A DNA stretch of 64,000 nucleotides. It comes from Protopterus annectens. Its lineage: Eukaryota > Chordata > Ceratodontiformes > Protopteridae. The translations under genes and the position numbers were made by a program. Location: NCBI RefSeq assembly GCF_019279795.1, contig NC_056733.1:1115152682-1115216681 (forward strand), in the 5' to 3' direction. The notes below the pieces were generated by a model. That model saw only the letters and a program-made list of their open reading frames with translations. It was not told where the DNA came from and made no database searches. This document shows positions 9,640 through 20,149 of the stretch, piece after piece (the stretch's first letter is position 1; every line of letters starts with the position of its first letter).

Positions 9640-11438
9640 TAAAAGTGAATAACTGTATTACTTGTGGGAAGCAAATACCTCATAAGGATTTCCATTTGTT
9701 CTGTATTCCTTGCCTAGACTCTGACCATGACATACCTTGCTGTCGGTTTTGTGCTTTATTTAATCAGTGCACTAGCTGTCGTCGGTATATTTTTGCTTCA
9801 AAATATTTCGGTTCTCTGTTTAATTATCCAGAAATGGCGTTGATTAGCCATCCGACTACCAGAATACCGAAAAAATGATAAGAAAAAGACAGAGACAGGC
9901 CGTTGAGGTCCAAAACTGCCGACAACGTTTCTCCTAAGCCAGTCGCCAGTTCGCCGGTACTCAGTGAGGCACTTTCGCAGCTCCTGATACCCACTACTTC
10001 TGATTCGTAGGCCTCTACTGAGATCCATTCGGAGTCTGGTATGCCGCGAGATGCTTCACATATGGAACCCGCAGATGTCTCTACCTTGGATGGGTCCAGA
10101 GCCACTGAGCAGGCACCGGCTTTTGAGGGTGTATTCAGGCATACAGACTTGCATATTAAACCGACTCCAACTTCAGTGCTAAGGCCTAAATCCCGATCTA
10201 TGTCTAAAAAACCAATGCCCAGGCCACATGTTCAGGCCCCTATGCCTAAAAAATAAATGATCAAAATGGCTGAAGATTGAATTACTCTAATCAGGGGTAG
10301 TCTACCCCCCCCCCCCCTCCAAGAGGCCTAGGATTGAATTTGGCTATGAGTCTTCTGAACAGGACTCTGTTTCTTCTGACTCTTCTAATGATCTGGATTT
10401 GTCCATACCTACTTATGAGGACTCTGATGCAGAGGATTCCATTCCCTCTGCTTCTCACCTGAGGATTTCCCTTTTGGGGAAACTTTACTTACCTTAAGGG
10501 AGCATTTCCACTGGGAAAGTTAGGATTTCTCTGAATCCAAAAAGAGGCTTAGGGATTTCCTTCTTCTTCCTCAGCATAGGCCTTTGGCTATACCCCCTGT
10601 ACTAGATATTGTTGATGATGTGTTTTCGGAATTCAGTATGGCCCCTGATTCCTTGCCTCCAGCCCCTAGCAAACCAGACAGGTACTACAGGGTTCCTGAG
10701 TCCCTCAAATTTCTTTCTAAAAATCCTGTTGCGGACCCTGAAACCATTTTTCAGGGTCCCAAGGGCATTAAGGCTTCTACTGCTAAAAATCCTACCCCTT
10801 CTGATATAGATTCCAGGGCGCTGGGTAGATGGGGTAAAAAGGTTTATACTTCTGCAACCTTAGCAATCAGGGCTTTAAACTGTCAATTCCATATGCTAAA
10901 ATATCAACAGCATGTCATGGGACTGCTTAAACCGAAAATGATGTTTATTTCTGACTGTGTGGAGAATAAAGATTTGCAGGATTTATTGCATTCAGCTGAA
11001 CAAGTTGGCAAACATACTTTGCAATGTGGTTTTGATTCCTTAGAGGCCTGTTGTAGGGCTGCTGTTACTGGGTCTATGCTTAGAAGGCGTGCTTGGCTTA
11101 AGGAGCAATCCCTGCCTGATCATGTTAAAGCAAAACTTTTGGATGCTCCTTTACAGCAGGACCGTTTATTTGGCAATAAGGCTGAAGAAGTTCTAAAAAA
11201 GATGGAAGATAAAGCTAAATCTATGCAAACTGTGAAAGATTTCTTACAAGTGCAACCTCCTAGATTTAGTAGACATTGGCTTACTAAGAACTGGTCCTTT
11301 CCAGCTCCTTCCATAGCCCCTACAGCCAAACCCACCAGGTTTCAGACCCAAGGGACTTTCAGAACTAAGCAATGGGGTGCTTCCACTTCCAAATCTGGAA
11401 ACAACAAGGCACCACCCTATGGTAAACAGTCTCAGTGA
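9640..11438 (+). pseudogene. gag: DIRS copy B gag-like gene
   Basis: The N-terminal zinc-like motif (CGKQIPHKDFHLFC, CLDSDHD, CRFCALFN) and the C-terminal conserved block (MAIPPVLDIVDDVFSE, KPDRYYRVP, WGKKVYTSATLAIRALNCQFHMLKYQQ) are clear. The longest open stretch is the last 284 residues (10584-11438), ending in a basic tail. Several breaks are present. A run of C residues near 10306-10318 sits at the same place as one in copy F. Confidence 0.75.
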
Positions 11439-13208
11439 CTTCCCTTTGAAATTACCAAGCACTTGCCTCTCAGCCGCCCCTTTGGGGGGAAAACTGGCTC
11501 TTCATTCAAGAAACTGGCAACTTATAACCCAGGACAAATGTTTTTTAAATATAATGTCCCAGGGATACATATTTCATTTCCACATGCTGCCAACTCCAAA
11601 CGGGTGGCCAGACCTGCCCCCAAATCAGTGGGCAGAGGCTCAGAAACAGGTACTTTCCCTCTTAAACATGGGGGCTATTCAACCGGTACCAGAAGAGGAA
11701 AAGGGACAAGGTTTTATTCCAGGCTTTTCCTGGTACCCAGAAAATACAAATTTTGGTGTCCAGTTCTGGACCTGTCTACTCTAAACACCTTTCTGGACAT
11801 TCCAAAATTCAAGATGCTGACTCTTCACCAGTTACTTCCTATGCTAGGCAAGGATGCCTGGTTGGCAACTCTCGACTTAAAAGAGGCTTACCTGCACATC
11901 CCAATCATTGAATCTTGCAGAAGATTCCTACGCTTCAAAGTTCTCTGCACTGCCCTTTGGCTTGTCTACTGCGCCCAGGGTATTCACAAAGTGCATGGCT
12001 CCAGTAATTGCATTTTGCAGGCAAAGAAATATTCAAATATATCCATACCTGGACGATTGTCTAATTCAGGCAGAAAACCATGCCATTCTTCTAAAACATC
12101 TGGCATTTGTAAAAAGACTTCTAACCTGTCTAGGGTACACCATAAACGAAAAGAAATCTCAACTGGTACCCTCACAGAAAATTACATTCCTGGGTGCAGG
12201 CTTGAATACAACTGCCCAGATTTCTTTCCTTACACCAGAAAAGCAAATTAATTTGGTGACTTACTTCAAACAGGCGGCCACAAAAACCCTGCTATCTGCA
12301 AGGCAAATACTGCAAGCCTTGGGGTTCATGGCCTCATGCATTCTTCGAATTCCATATGCAAGACTGCATATGAGGAAACTTCAGTGGTACTTAAAAAGTT
12401 TATGGAGTCAACATTGTCACAGCCTGGAAACAATGATTACCATCATACCTTGCCTGCACCTACAGTTCCTATGGTGGGCAGAGGCCTGCCACCAAAACAA
12501 GGGACTGCCATTCACACCACCCCCTGCCACCCAAACCCTAACTACAGACACATCAGACTATGCATGGGGGGAGGGGGCTCATCTGGCAGGGAAGTGCATT
12601 CAGGGCAAATGGAACCCAAATCAAATGCACCTTCATATCAATCAAAAGGAAATGCTAGCTGTACAGAATGCACTGACAGCCTTCAAGGGCTACCTTCATC
12701 CAAGACAATTACTGATAAAGACGGACAACACCACGGTTATGTGGAATGTTCTGGCAGACGAACTAAGCAGAAATCTCATGGACCCTCACGAATGGAAATT
12801 GGAACCATGGATTTTCAACATGTTGACATGCAAATGGGGGAGCCCAGATATAGACCTTTTTGCCCCACCCTTGAACTACCAGTTGGACAAATTTTGCACA
12901 AGAACTCCTCACAAAAAAGCCTGGAAAGTGGATGCTCTGTCCTTCAGCTGGAAAAACCTATCAGTCTATGCCCTTCCCCCTCTGTCTTTGCTCTCCAAAG
13001 TTCTACTAAAAGTCAAACAGGATAAACCAAAAATTATTTTGATTGCTCCAGACTGGCCTCGCCAACACTGGTACCCACTCCTGAGCAGTGTGTCACACAT
13101 TTCTCTGTGGCACCTGCCTCAGACACCTTCCTTACTGTCTCAGCAGGAGAACCAAATTCTGCACCCTCAGCTCCGAACTTTGCATCTTGCAGCTTGGCTA
13201 ATCACTTA
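11420..13208 (+). pseudogene. pol: RT/RNase H region of DIRS copy B
   Basis: RT landmarks: VLDLSTLNTFLDIPKFKMLT, ALPFGLSTAPRVFTK and YLDD near 12050. RNase H landmarks: TTDTSDYAWG and IKTDNTTVMW, then DELSRNLMDPHEW and the post-RH DLFAPPLNYQL and WPRQHWYP. A long frame covers 11908-13209 (433 residues). A few breaks are present. The function would be as in copy A. Confidence 0.82.
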
Positions 13209-13229
13209 AATTCACCCTTAGCATTCCTC

Positions 13230-14238
13230 AGAAAACCTGTGATGGATGTAATTTTGGAGGCAAGAAGACCTAGTACTAGAAAATCTTATGCTGACCAATG
13301 GAAAAGATTCTGTGCCTGGAGTCACTCTCAAGGGATGAGCACAGCAGCGCCCAATTTACCTCGGATTTTGCAATACTTAACTGAGATGCTTCATAAGGGC
13401 CTGTATTTTTCTTACATAAAAATCCATGCCTCAGCCATTTCAGCTCATTACAACACAGACCACCCCCCCTTCTCTCATCCGCTTCTAAAGCAGTATCACA
13501 GAGGGGCCAAAAACTTGAGACCACCCAGGAGAGCTCCAACCCCTGCCTGGGACCTTAACTTTGTATTGGAGAAACTCACTCTACCTCCTTTCGAGCCAGC
13601 TGCAACTGCAGACTTAAATTTCTTTCCTGGAAAATGGCCTTCCTTTTAGCAATCACTTCAGCTAGAAGGATATCTGAATTATAGGCCCTTATGGCAGTGG
13701 AGCCTTTCATCATCTTTCATGCAGATAGGTTGTCACTCAGGACCAATCCATCATTCATGCTCAAGGTGGTATCCAGTGTGGCTCTTAGTCAGTCCATTCA
13801 TTTGCCAACTTTCTTTCCCAATCCACAGAAAAAGGGAGAGCGGATTCTGCATTCATTGGATGTACACAACATAGATTCTACTTGGACAGGACTAAATCTC
13901 GAAGAAAATCTGAACAACTGCTGGTAGCATTTGCTGCAGAGGGGAAGGCTATTTCAAAGCAAACCATTTCTAAATGCTTAAGCCATTGTATTCATTTCTG
14001 TTATAAGCACCATGGAAAACCTATCTCCCAGGGGATCAGATCTCATTCCACCAGGGCGGCATCTATTTCAGCAGCCTTTCTCAGAGATGTTCCTACCAGG
14101 GATATTCTAGAAGCTGCTACTTGGAGTTCAGTTCATACTTACACCAAGCATTATCACTTACCAATTTTCTCTAATTCCAGAGCTGGCTTTGCCACTGCTG
14201 TTTTGCAGGGCCTTATAGCTGGTCCTAATGCTGTATAA
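13230..14238 (+). pseudogene. Tyrosine recombinase of DIRS copy B
   Basis: Starts around VMDVILEARRPSTRKSYADQW and ends GFATAVLQGLIAGPNAV. The HSTRAAS and SSVHTYTKHYHL landmarks are visible. Several breaks. It lies between the RT/RH region and the ICR, as in the other copies. Confidence 0.8.
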
Positions 14239-14271
14239 ATCCATCCTTCCAACCTTAGCTTTGGGAATCTA

Positions 14272-14371
14272 CCCAAATGTAATAACTGCAACAGTGAAAC
14301 ATGGTGGTCATAGTACAGTTGTGTACACTTACCATAAATGTAGATGTTCAAGTGTTTTCACTGTTGCAGTC
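14272..14371 (+). repeat. Internal complementary region of copy B
   Basis: The right half, AGTACAGTTGTGTACACTTACC..., remains an almost exact reverse complement of the right tip (14726-14785). The left half has drifted from the left tip at 9327, consistent with age. Confidence 0.8.
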
Positions 14372-14491
14372 CTGGTTACCCTCCGTCCAGCCCCCTGTTT
14401 TCTTTTACTATACCTCTTCTTTCTTTTATTATGCTTAAAAGCCTTTTTGGTGTAATTGCTTTTGGTTGGAGGTATATATTTTTGTGTTTCG

Positions 14492-14494
<3 letters not shown>

Positions 14495-14539
<45 letters not shown>
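14495..14539. repeat. (TA)n microsatellite in copy B
   Basis: About 22 uninterrupted TA units lie between the ICR and right ITR of copy B and run into a T tract. Other copies of this subfamily (A2, E) have ordinary AT-rich sequence here, so the expansion arose after insertion. Confidence 0.95.
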
Positions 14540-14547
<8 letters not shown>

Positions 14548-14785
14548 TTCTCCCCATTTGGGGGGCACCTGACATCTGGGGCAAGAAAAACTGATGTAAT
14601 GGCGTCGGCTGCATGTTTTATACCCCTGACGTCATTGAAGAAGGGACAGCAACCGACGCAGGACCCAAGACTTTGTTAATTAGGCCGACTGAGGGCAACC
14701 TGCCAGCAGATTACCCAAGTGTAATAACTGCAACAGTGAATACACTCGAACATCTACATTTATGGTAAGTGTACACAACTGTACT

Positions 14786-15123
14786 TTATGTACTCACCAT
14801 AACGTTCCATCTTAGTATTTCTTCATTTGTCTTCAACCGTCCCTCCCTCCTTCCCCCTGGTCTTATCATATGGGCAGCCTGTTTGGCTGCAGTTTTTAGG
14901 TCCATAAGGTGTTCTTCAGGTCGGGTTCTCAGTATAAGTGGCAGCAAACTCGATCTGGGGGTTTTAAGGTAGTGGAGGTGTGTTATGGATAAGGGGAGGA
15001 GCTTGGAGCAGATTCTAGTGAACTTGCCAGCTTGGATCCGATACAGCTCCGGTACCCACAAGTTGAACACAAATGAAGTAGGACTACTCAGAGTGCACAT
15101 TATGGTGAGTACATAACTTCTTT
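14786..15123 (+). mobile_element. Family 2 DIRS right end (H2)
   Basis: Starts inside a family 2 ICR (TTATGTACTCACCATAACG) immediately after copy B. It passes through the right ITR (AACTCGATCTGGGG, GATCCGATACAGC) and ends in GTGAGTACATAACTTCTTT at about 15123. This right ITR resembles that of element Q at 45344-45534. The next bases continue the gag of H3, so H2 was inserted in H3. Confidence 0.75.
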
Positions 15124-15735
15124 TTTTCTTCAGCGACCTTTACACTCAGGCCCCTGAATTTTCTTACCCATTTCGCTAGGTTACAGAGAGATCTCCTGAA
15201 GGAACTTGGAGACACTCTCCAGGGTTCAGTAGCTGCGGAGGTAGCAGATAAGGTGTCCTTCCAGCTCTCCACCCTTTATTCAGTAGTGAACTCATCCAAG
15301 ACGCTTGTTTCATATGCAGTCGATGGAGTGAGTAGATCAGCGAGTTTAGGAATTACCCTTAGGAGACATTCCTGGATGCGCTTGTGTAACTTTGCAGAAC
15401 CCTTCAAGTCATCCTTTGTTAACACCCCCTTCTGCTTGTCCTTGTTCGAGCCTAAATTCAAGGAAACACTAACCAGCTTTGAGCAGGAAGGGAAAACTCT
15501 CTCTGCCATCGGAGTCTGTTTTTCCACACTTTCTAGAACTATCCTAAAGGTCAAAAGGGAGGAAAAATGTGGTTTCAGAAATCCCAGAGAGTTTTTCCAG
15601 ACACACGTGGTAAGTCTTTCCCCAGAGGCAGAGGGGGAAGTAATAATGGAAGGCACCAACCACACGGCAGGGTGGGGTCTGCAGAACCGGGGCGACAGAG
15701 AATCCTCCTTTGGTAAGCCTTTTCAGTGCTCCTGA
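15124..15735 (+). pseudogene. gag: gag 3' part of family 2 element H3
   Basis: Encodes FLTHFARLQRDLLKELGDTL, then VDGVSRSASLGITLRRHSWM and RLCNFAEPFKSSFVNTPF, matching P at about 31500-31772. It ends in a Gly/Arg-rich tail. The N-terminal half lies outside the window. Confidence 0.75.
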
Positions 15736-15789
15736 AAGGAGGCCCGTCTGTCCCTCTCTGGAGGCAGTTGGGGGTCAATTATCTTTGTA

Positions 15790-17480
15790 CCCAGATGCCT
15801 GGCTAAAAATAACAAAATAGCAAAAGACAAATGGGTACAAAGTATCATATCCAGAGGTTACTCTGTACCCTTTTCCATGCCAGCCCCACAAATGAAAAGG
15901 GCTCCGGATGTTCCACCCAGTCACAGCAAACAAGGAACCATAGAAATTCAGAAGTTACTAGACAAAAGAGCCATCCAACCGGTCCCTGCAGACCAGATAG
16001 GATTCGGGACTTACTCAAGATTCTTTTTAGTTCCAAAGAAAACGAGACTGGAGACCCATACTGGATCTTAGCAGACTGAACAAATCTGTAAAAAAGACAA
16101 AGTTCCAGATGGTTACACTGCAGTTGATACTTCCCTTTCTGGGAAAAGACAATTGGATGTGCTTTATAGACCTCTAGGATGCATACTACCACATAAAAAT
16201 GGACAGGCCATCCAAGAGTCATCTGCAGTTATGGCTGGGAGCCATTCACTACCAATTACGAGCTCTGGCCTTTGGTCTCACTACAGCCCCCAGAGTGTTT
16301 ACCAAATGCATGGCAGTAGTTAAAGCTCACCTGAGATGTTTAGGATTCCGAGTGTTTCCATACCTAGACAACTGGCTCCTAACCACCATCACCAAGCATC
16401 TACTAACGGAAGCAAAGGACACCACTTTGGAACTCTGTGCTCGTTTAGGGATTACAATAAATTACAAAAAATCTGCCTTATTGCCATTTCAACATATTGT
16501 TTTTATAGGTGCAGATTTAGATAGCATAACTATGATGGTAAAGCTTCCACCAGAGAAAGTATAGGCCCTTCGAGTACAGGTTCTAGACCTTCTCTTCAAA
16601 TGAAACATTCAAGCGAGGACAATTCTAAAAGTACTAGGCACCATGGCAGCAGCAATAAATGTAATCCCCTAGCATGGCTGCACATGAGAATTTTTCAGTG
16701 GTTCTATTCACCTATTGGTCCATGCAGGAACTTCCAATGTCGCACCAGATAATGTTAACTGAATGTTGCAGGAGAGACCTTCATTGGTGACTCCTCTTCG
16801 ATCAAGTAACTTTAGGTCGACCCTTTGTTCTCCCATCTCCGCTAGCCACAGTGACCACGGATGCTTCCCAGATGGGGGGGGGGTTATCAGGGAAGAACAG
16901 CCTAAGGTACTTGGCAGGATCATGAGCCCACTTGCACATCAATGTCCTAGAGATGAGAGTGGTGCTTACTGTGCTACAGGCATTCCAAGACTCTCTTCCA
17001 ATAGGAACAGTTGCAATCCAAACAGACAATATGTCAGTCGTATGATATATAAACAAACAAGGAGGAACTAGATCTTGCCCCCTTTGTCGAGAGGCCCACC
17101 GAGTATGGCAGGGGGCAGCTTCCTCCCAACTCTTTCTGGTAGCAATGCACATCCCGGAGAAATCCAGTGTGATAGCAGACAAACTCAACAGAGCAATTCT
17201 GATGCCCCACGAGTGGTCCCTGAAACAAGAAATAGTGGAAATGATTTTCCGGAGATGGGGCCAGCCTTGCTGCGATCTTTTTGTCACATCCATGAGCACA
17301 AAATGCAGCAGCTACTTTGCCCTGATCCCCCCTTTGGGGAGTCCCCAAGGGATGCACTTGTGCACAATTGGCCCCCGGGCCTTCTCTACGCTTTCCCTCC
17401 TTTCCCATTGATACCCAAAGTTCTTCAGAAAGCCAGCACATTGGGAAGGACCTTAATACTGATAGCCCCTTACTAGCTTT
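15790..17480 (+). pseudogene. pol: RT/RNase H region of family 2 element H3
   Basis: RT landmarks: FGTYSRFFLVPKKT, ALAFGLTTAPRVFTKCMAVVKAHLRCLGFRVFPYLDN. RNase H and post-RH landmarks: VIADKLNRAILMPHEWSL, RRWGQPCCDLFVTSMS and LLYAFPPFPLIPKVLQKA. It reads closely with P (32100-33972). Many breaks. Confidence 0.75.
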
Positions 17481-17639
17481 GTCAAATTTTATTCCCCTTC
17501 TTGCGGCCTCATCTTCAGGAGGAGCCTTGAATTCTGGACCCAGTGCCAGATCTTCTGACCCATTCATCGGGAGCTCCCCATCCATCTCTTCAAACTCTCA
17601 AGTTGACAGCCTGGCTGCTCCAATTCCAAACATAGCCAG

Positions 17640-18637
17640 ACTACAAAACTTTTCACCCCCAGTGCAACATATCCTGATTTCTTCACACAAGATGTCTATG
17701 AGAAGATTATATCTTAGTAAATGGAAAAGATTTTCAGTCTGGGCCTTAGAGAATCATATTTACCCTTATTCAGCATCTATATCTTCCATTCTGGAATTCT
17801 TAACAACACTTTTTAATGAGGGAGCAGCTGCAGCTACTATTTGAGTTCAATTAGCAGCAATCTCAAACTCTCATTTTGGGGACGGAGGACCAAATATGAT
17901 GTCCCAGAGACTCTCTAAAGCTTTCCTGAGAGGCACTAACCTGTTGAGACCACCTGTTAAACCACCCCTTCCACCATGGAACCTAAATTTCATCTTATCC
18001 CATATAATTCTTCCCCTCTTTGAACCTGCATCATCATATGACTTAAAGTTCTTAACTTGAAAGACTATTTTCCTAGTGGCTATCACTTCAGCTAGGAGCG
18101 TTTCGGAGTTACAAGCATTATCTATCAAACCCCCATATATGCTGTTCCACAATGACAGAGTCTCACTCTGCACAAACCCTTCTTTTTTACCCAAAGTATG
18201 TTCAGAATCCAACTTTAAATCAATCCATAGACCTGCCACTTTTTTCACTAAGTATGGCAATAAGGCAGAATATATGTTACACCAACTTGATGTTCATAGA
18301 CAATTACGTTTCTATTTACACAGAACAAAAAAATTCAGAAAGACTGACAAACTCTTTGTATCTTTTTTCAGACTGCAAAAAATGTGCTTCAGTAGCAAAA
18401 ACTACTCTATCCAGATGGTTGTCAGACTGCATCTCTTTCACTTATCAATCAGTAAACAACCAGATGCCAGACAAAATAAGAGCTCATGCATTTCTTGCTA
18501 AATTACCTATAGATATCGTTTGTTTGGCAGCAACATGGGCAAGGCCTCATACATTTCTCACTCATTACAAAGTGGATTTGGCCTCCAGGGACAGGGCCTC
18601 CTTTGGGTCCACTGTTCTGAAGAATGTTCTCCCGTGA
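17640..18637 (+). pseudogene. Tyrosine recombinase of family 2 element H3
   Basis: N-terminal block YLSKWKRFSVWALENHIYPY. Core: TSARSVSELQALSIKPPYMLFHNDRVSL and YMLHQLDVHRQLRFYLHRTKKFRK. C-terminal end: WARPHTFLTHYKVDLASRDRASFGSTVLKNVLP. Broken in several places. It matches the recombinase of P in the same position before the ICR. Confidence 0.78.
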
Positions 18638-18679
18638 GCCACCCAGGAAAAATGGTGCTACGGACGCTGTCCCATCAGT

Positions 18680-18770
18680 ACAGAATGAAGGCGAGATAGG
18701 ACAACTTCACATAAAGAAGTTGTGTACTCACCATAATGTTCCATGTAAGTTGTCCATCTCACCTTCATTC
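18680..18770 (+). repeat. Internal complementary region of H3
   Basis: GATAGGACAACTTCACAT, then AAAGAAGTTGTGTACTCACC and a block complementary to H3's right end (GGACAACTCACATGGAACATTATG..., 19645-19685). It implies a left tip of the form ATGTGAAGTTGTCC. Confidence 0.72.
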
Positions 18771-18874
18771 TTACGTCCCACCCTCTACCCCAGCTAATGT
18801 TTTTTTGAGGATCAAGGGGTTCCTATTTGGGCATTTGATAGTCTTTGACCCTCTTCTTGGCTTATAATGTACTG

Positions 18875-19459
18875 TACTCATCCCTCATTAGACCCATTAT
18901 AGAATACAACGCCCCATTTGGTATGTACTTCTCAAGACATCTGCAACAACTGGAAAGGCCTCAGAAATACCTCACTAAAAGAATCACAGGCCTAAAGCAG
19001 ATGCCCTATGCTGACCGCCTTAAAAAACTCCAGCTATACTCTGTCGCATATCGTCTACTCAGAGGCGATCTCTGCTTAACATACAAGGCCATGTCAAACC
19101 CAGAGCTGTTGGACATGCTACACTTAAAGAAATCCCAATCCCTCAGAGCTACATGCTCCAGGGATCTAAACCTTGTCATCACAATAAGCAAAACATGCTG
19201 GAGGGATAGGTTCCTGACCCAGAGACTCCCCAGACTCTGGAATAGATTGCCCATACATGTCAAGCAGAGTGCCTCTTTGGACCTCTTCAAGAGGAACCTT
19301 GACAATTGGATGGGAGAAAGGAAATGCACCTCAGGGATCACAATGTCAGTCGCCCTGCTAGACAGGGGTCCAGGAAAGTAAATAATGTGGGAAGAAATAG
19401 CCAGGGAATTGTTATGGCTAGGCTTGTGTAGGCCCTATGAACCAACCTATGAACCTAAA
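18875..19459 (+). mobile_element. 5'-truncated CR1/L2-like LINE 3' end
   Basis: Encodes the C-terminal end of a LINE reverse transcriptase protein (SSLIRPIIEYNAPFGMYF ... RPQKYLTKRITGLKQMPYAD ... RLPRLWNRLPIHVKQSASL), ending in LLDRGPGK at about 19381. A short 3' UTR follows (GGCTAGGCTTGTGTAGGCCC), with a tail of CCTATGAACCTA repeats. It is flanked by ATAATGTACT (18864-18873) and ATAATGACT (19460-19468), a plausible target-site duplication with one difference. Strong 5' truncation is usual for LINEs. It lies inside the right end of H3, so it is younger than H3. Confidence 0.85.
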
Positions 19460-19685
19460 ATAATGACTAATTCTTATGTATATGTGTTAGTACACCAGCA
19501 AACAAGTTCTGGGGAAGGCACTAGAGCATCATGGGATAGGGAGTAAACCACAAGCTAGTTGGAGACCTTGAGCTTTAGTAAACAGCCAAGTGAGAACCAA
19601 GAATCAGTTCCAACACCCATCAGTACAAAATGAAGGGGAGATGGACAACTCACATGGAACATTATGTTGAGTACATAACTTCTTT

Positions 19686-20149
19686 TTTGGTTTGACTTTT
19701 TCTTAGGTTGGGGGGGATTTATTCCTGTTTTCATTTTAAAACTCTAAAAATGTAAGGTATGTTTCTGTGAGGGGGGGACAGAAAGTGCAACAAATGAAAA
19801 CTGTACAGTATTTCTTTGATTTTTTTTCTGGTTGCTTGTTTCTGAAGTAATTTTAATAATACCAAAACCCTATAATGCTTTACATGCCTCTTTAGCCTTA
19901 GTTTCCAAACTTGTTCTTGCATGTGTCTCTTCATGTAGCATTCCATTGCTATGTACATCTTTCCCTTGAGAAAGGAACATTCTGTAGCAGGCAAGATTGT
20001 ATATTTCCCTTGAGAAAGGAACATTCTGCATTTCTGTTTCTTTCATTTCTAATAAACTGCCTTTCTCTGAAACTGAATGCATACATGTCTGACTCTGTAC
20101 TTTCAGGCCTATTATTCTACCTTAATGTACTATAGTGAATTCACTAAGA
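19686..20149. other. Unassigned DNA between H3 and R, with a short duplication
   Basis: I recognise no gene here. The 25-base segment starting TTTCCCTTGAGAAAGGAACA occurs twice (19960-19984 and 20005-20029), 45 bp apart. By position it should belong to the host of H3, upstream of R's recombinase, but no DIRS coding similarity is readable. Confidence 0.5.

Larger units (their letters stand above)
9327..14785 (+). mobile_element. Family 1 DIRS retrotransposon, copy B (all parts, decayed)
   Basis: The left tip starts at 9327 (GTGTTCATCATG) and the right tip ends at 14785 (CAACTGTACT). Between them lie the left ITR with CRE and TATA boxes, gag (about 9640-11438), RT/RH (about 11420-13208), YR (about 13230-14238), ICR (14272-14371), a (TA)n tract and the right ITR (about 14571-14720). 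All parts are in the normal order, but coding regions are broken in many places and the ICR has drifted from the left tip, so this copy is older than D or A. The left flank is DIRS fragment H1; the right flank is a family 2 end (H2). Confidence 0.9.
15124..19685 (+). mobile_element. Family 2 DIRS element, 3' two-thirds (H3), with a LINE in its right end
   Basis: Starts in mid-gag just after the right tip of H2 and runs through the gag end (to about 15735), RT/RH (about 15790-17480), YR (about 17640-18637), ICR (about 18680-18770) and right ITR, ending in GTACATAACTTCTTT near 19685. A LINE fragment (18875-19459) splits the right ITR region. The coding regions are broken many times. The 5' part lies upstream of the window, because H2 and everything inside it sits there. 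Right after its end is unassigned DNA leading into element R. Confidence 0.82.

Noticed and set aside
14495-14539. (TA)n as a promoter TATA cluster
   Set aside because: The tract is absent from other copies, so it is a microsatellite expansion rather than a family element.
15845-16222. Minus-strand open frame of 125 residues
   Set aside because: Antisense of the RT region of H3; no independent support.
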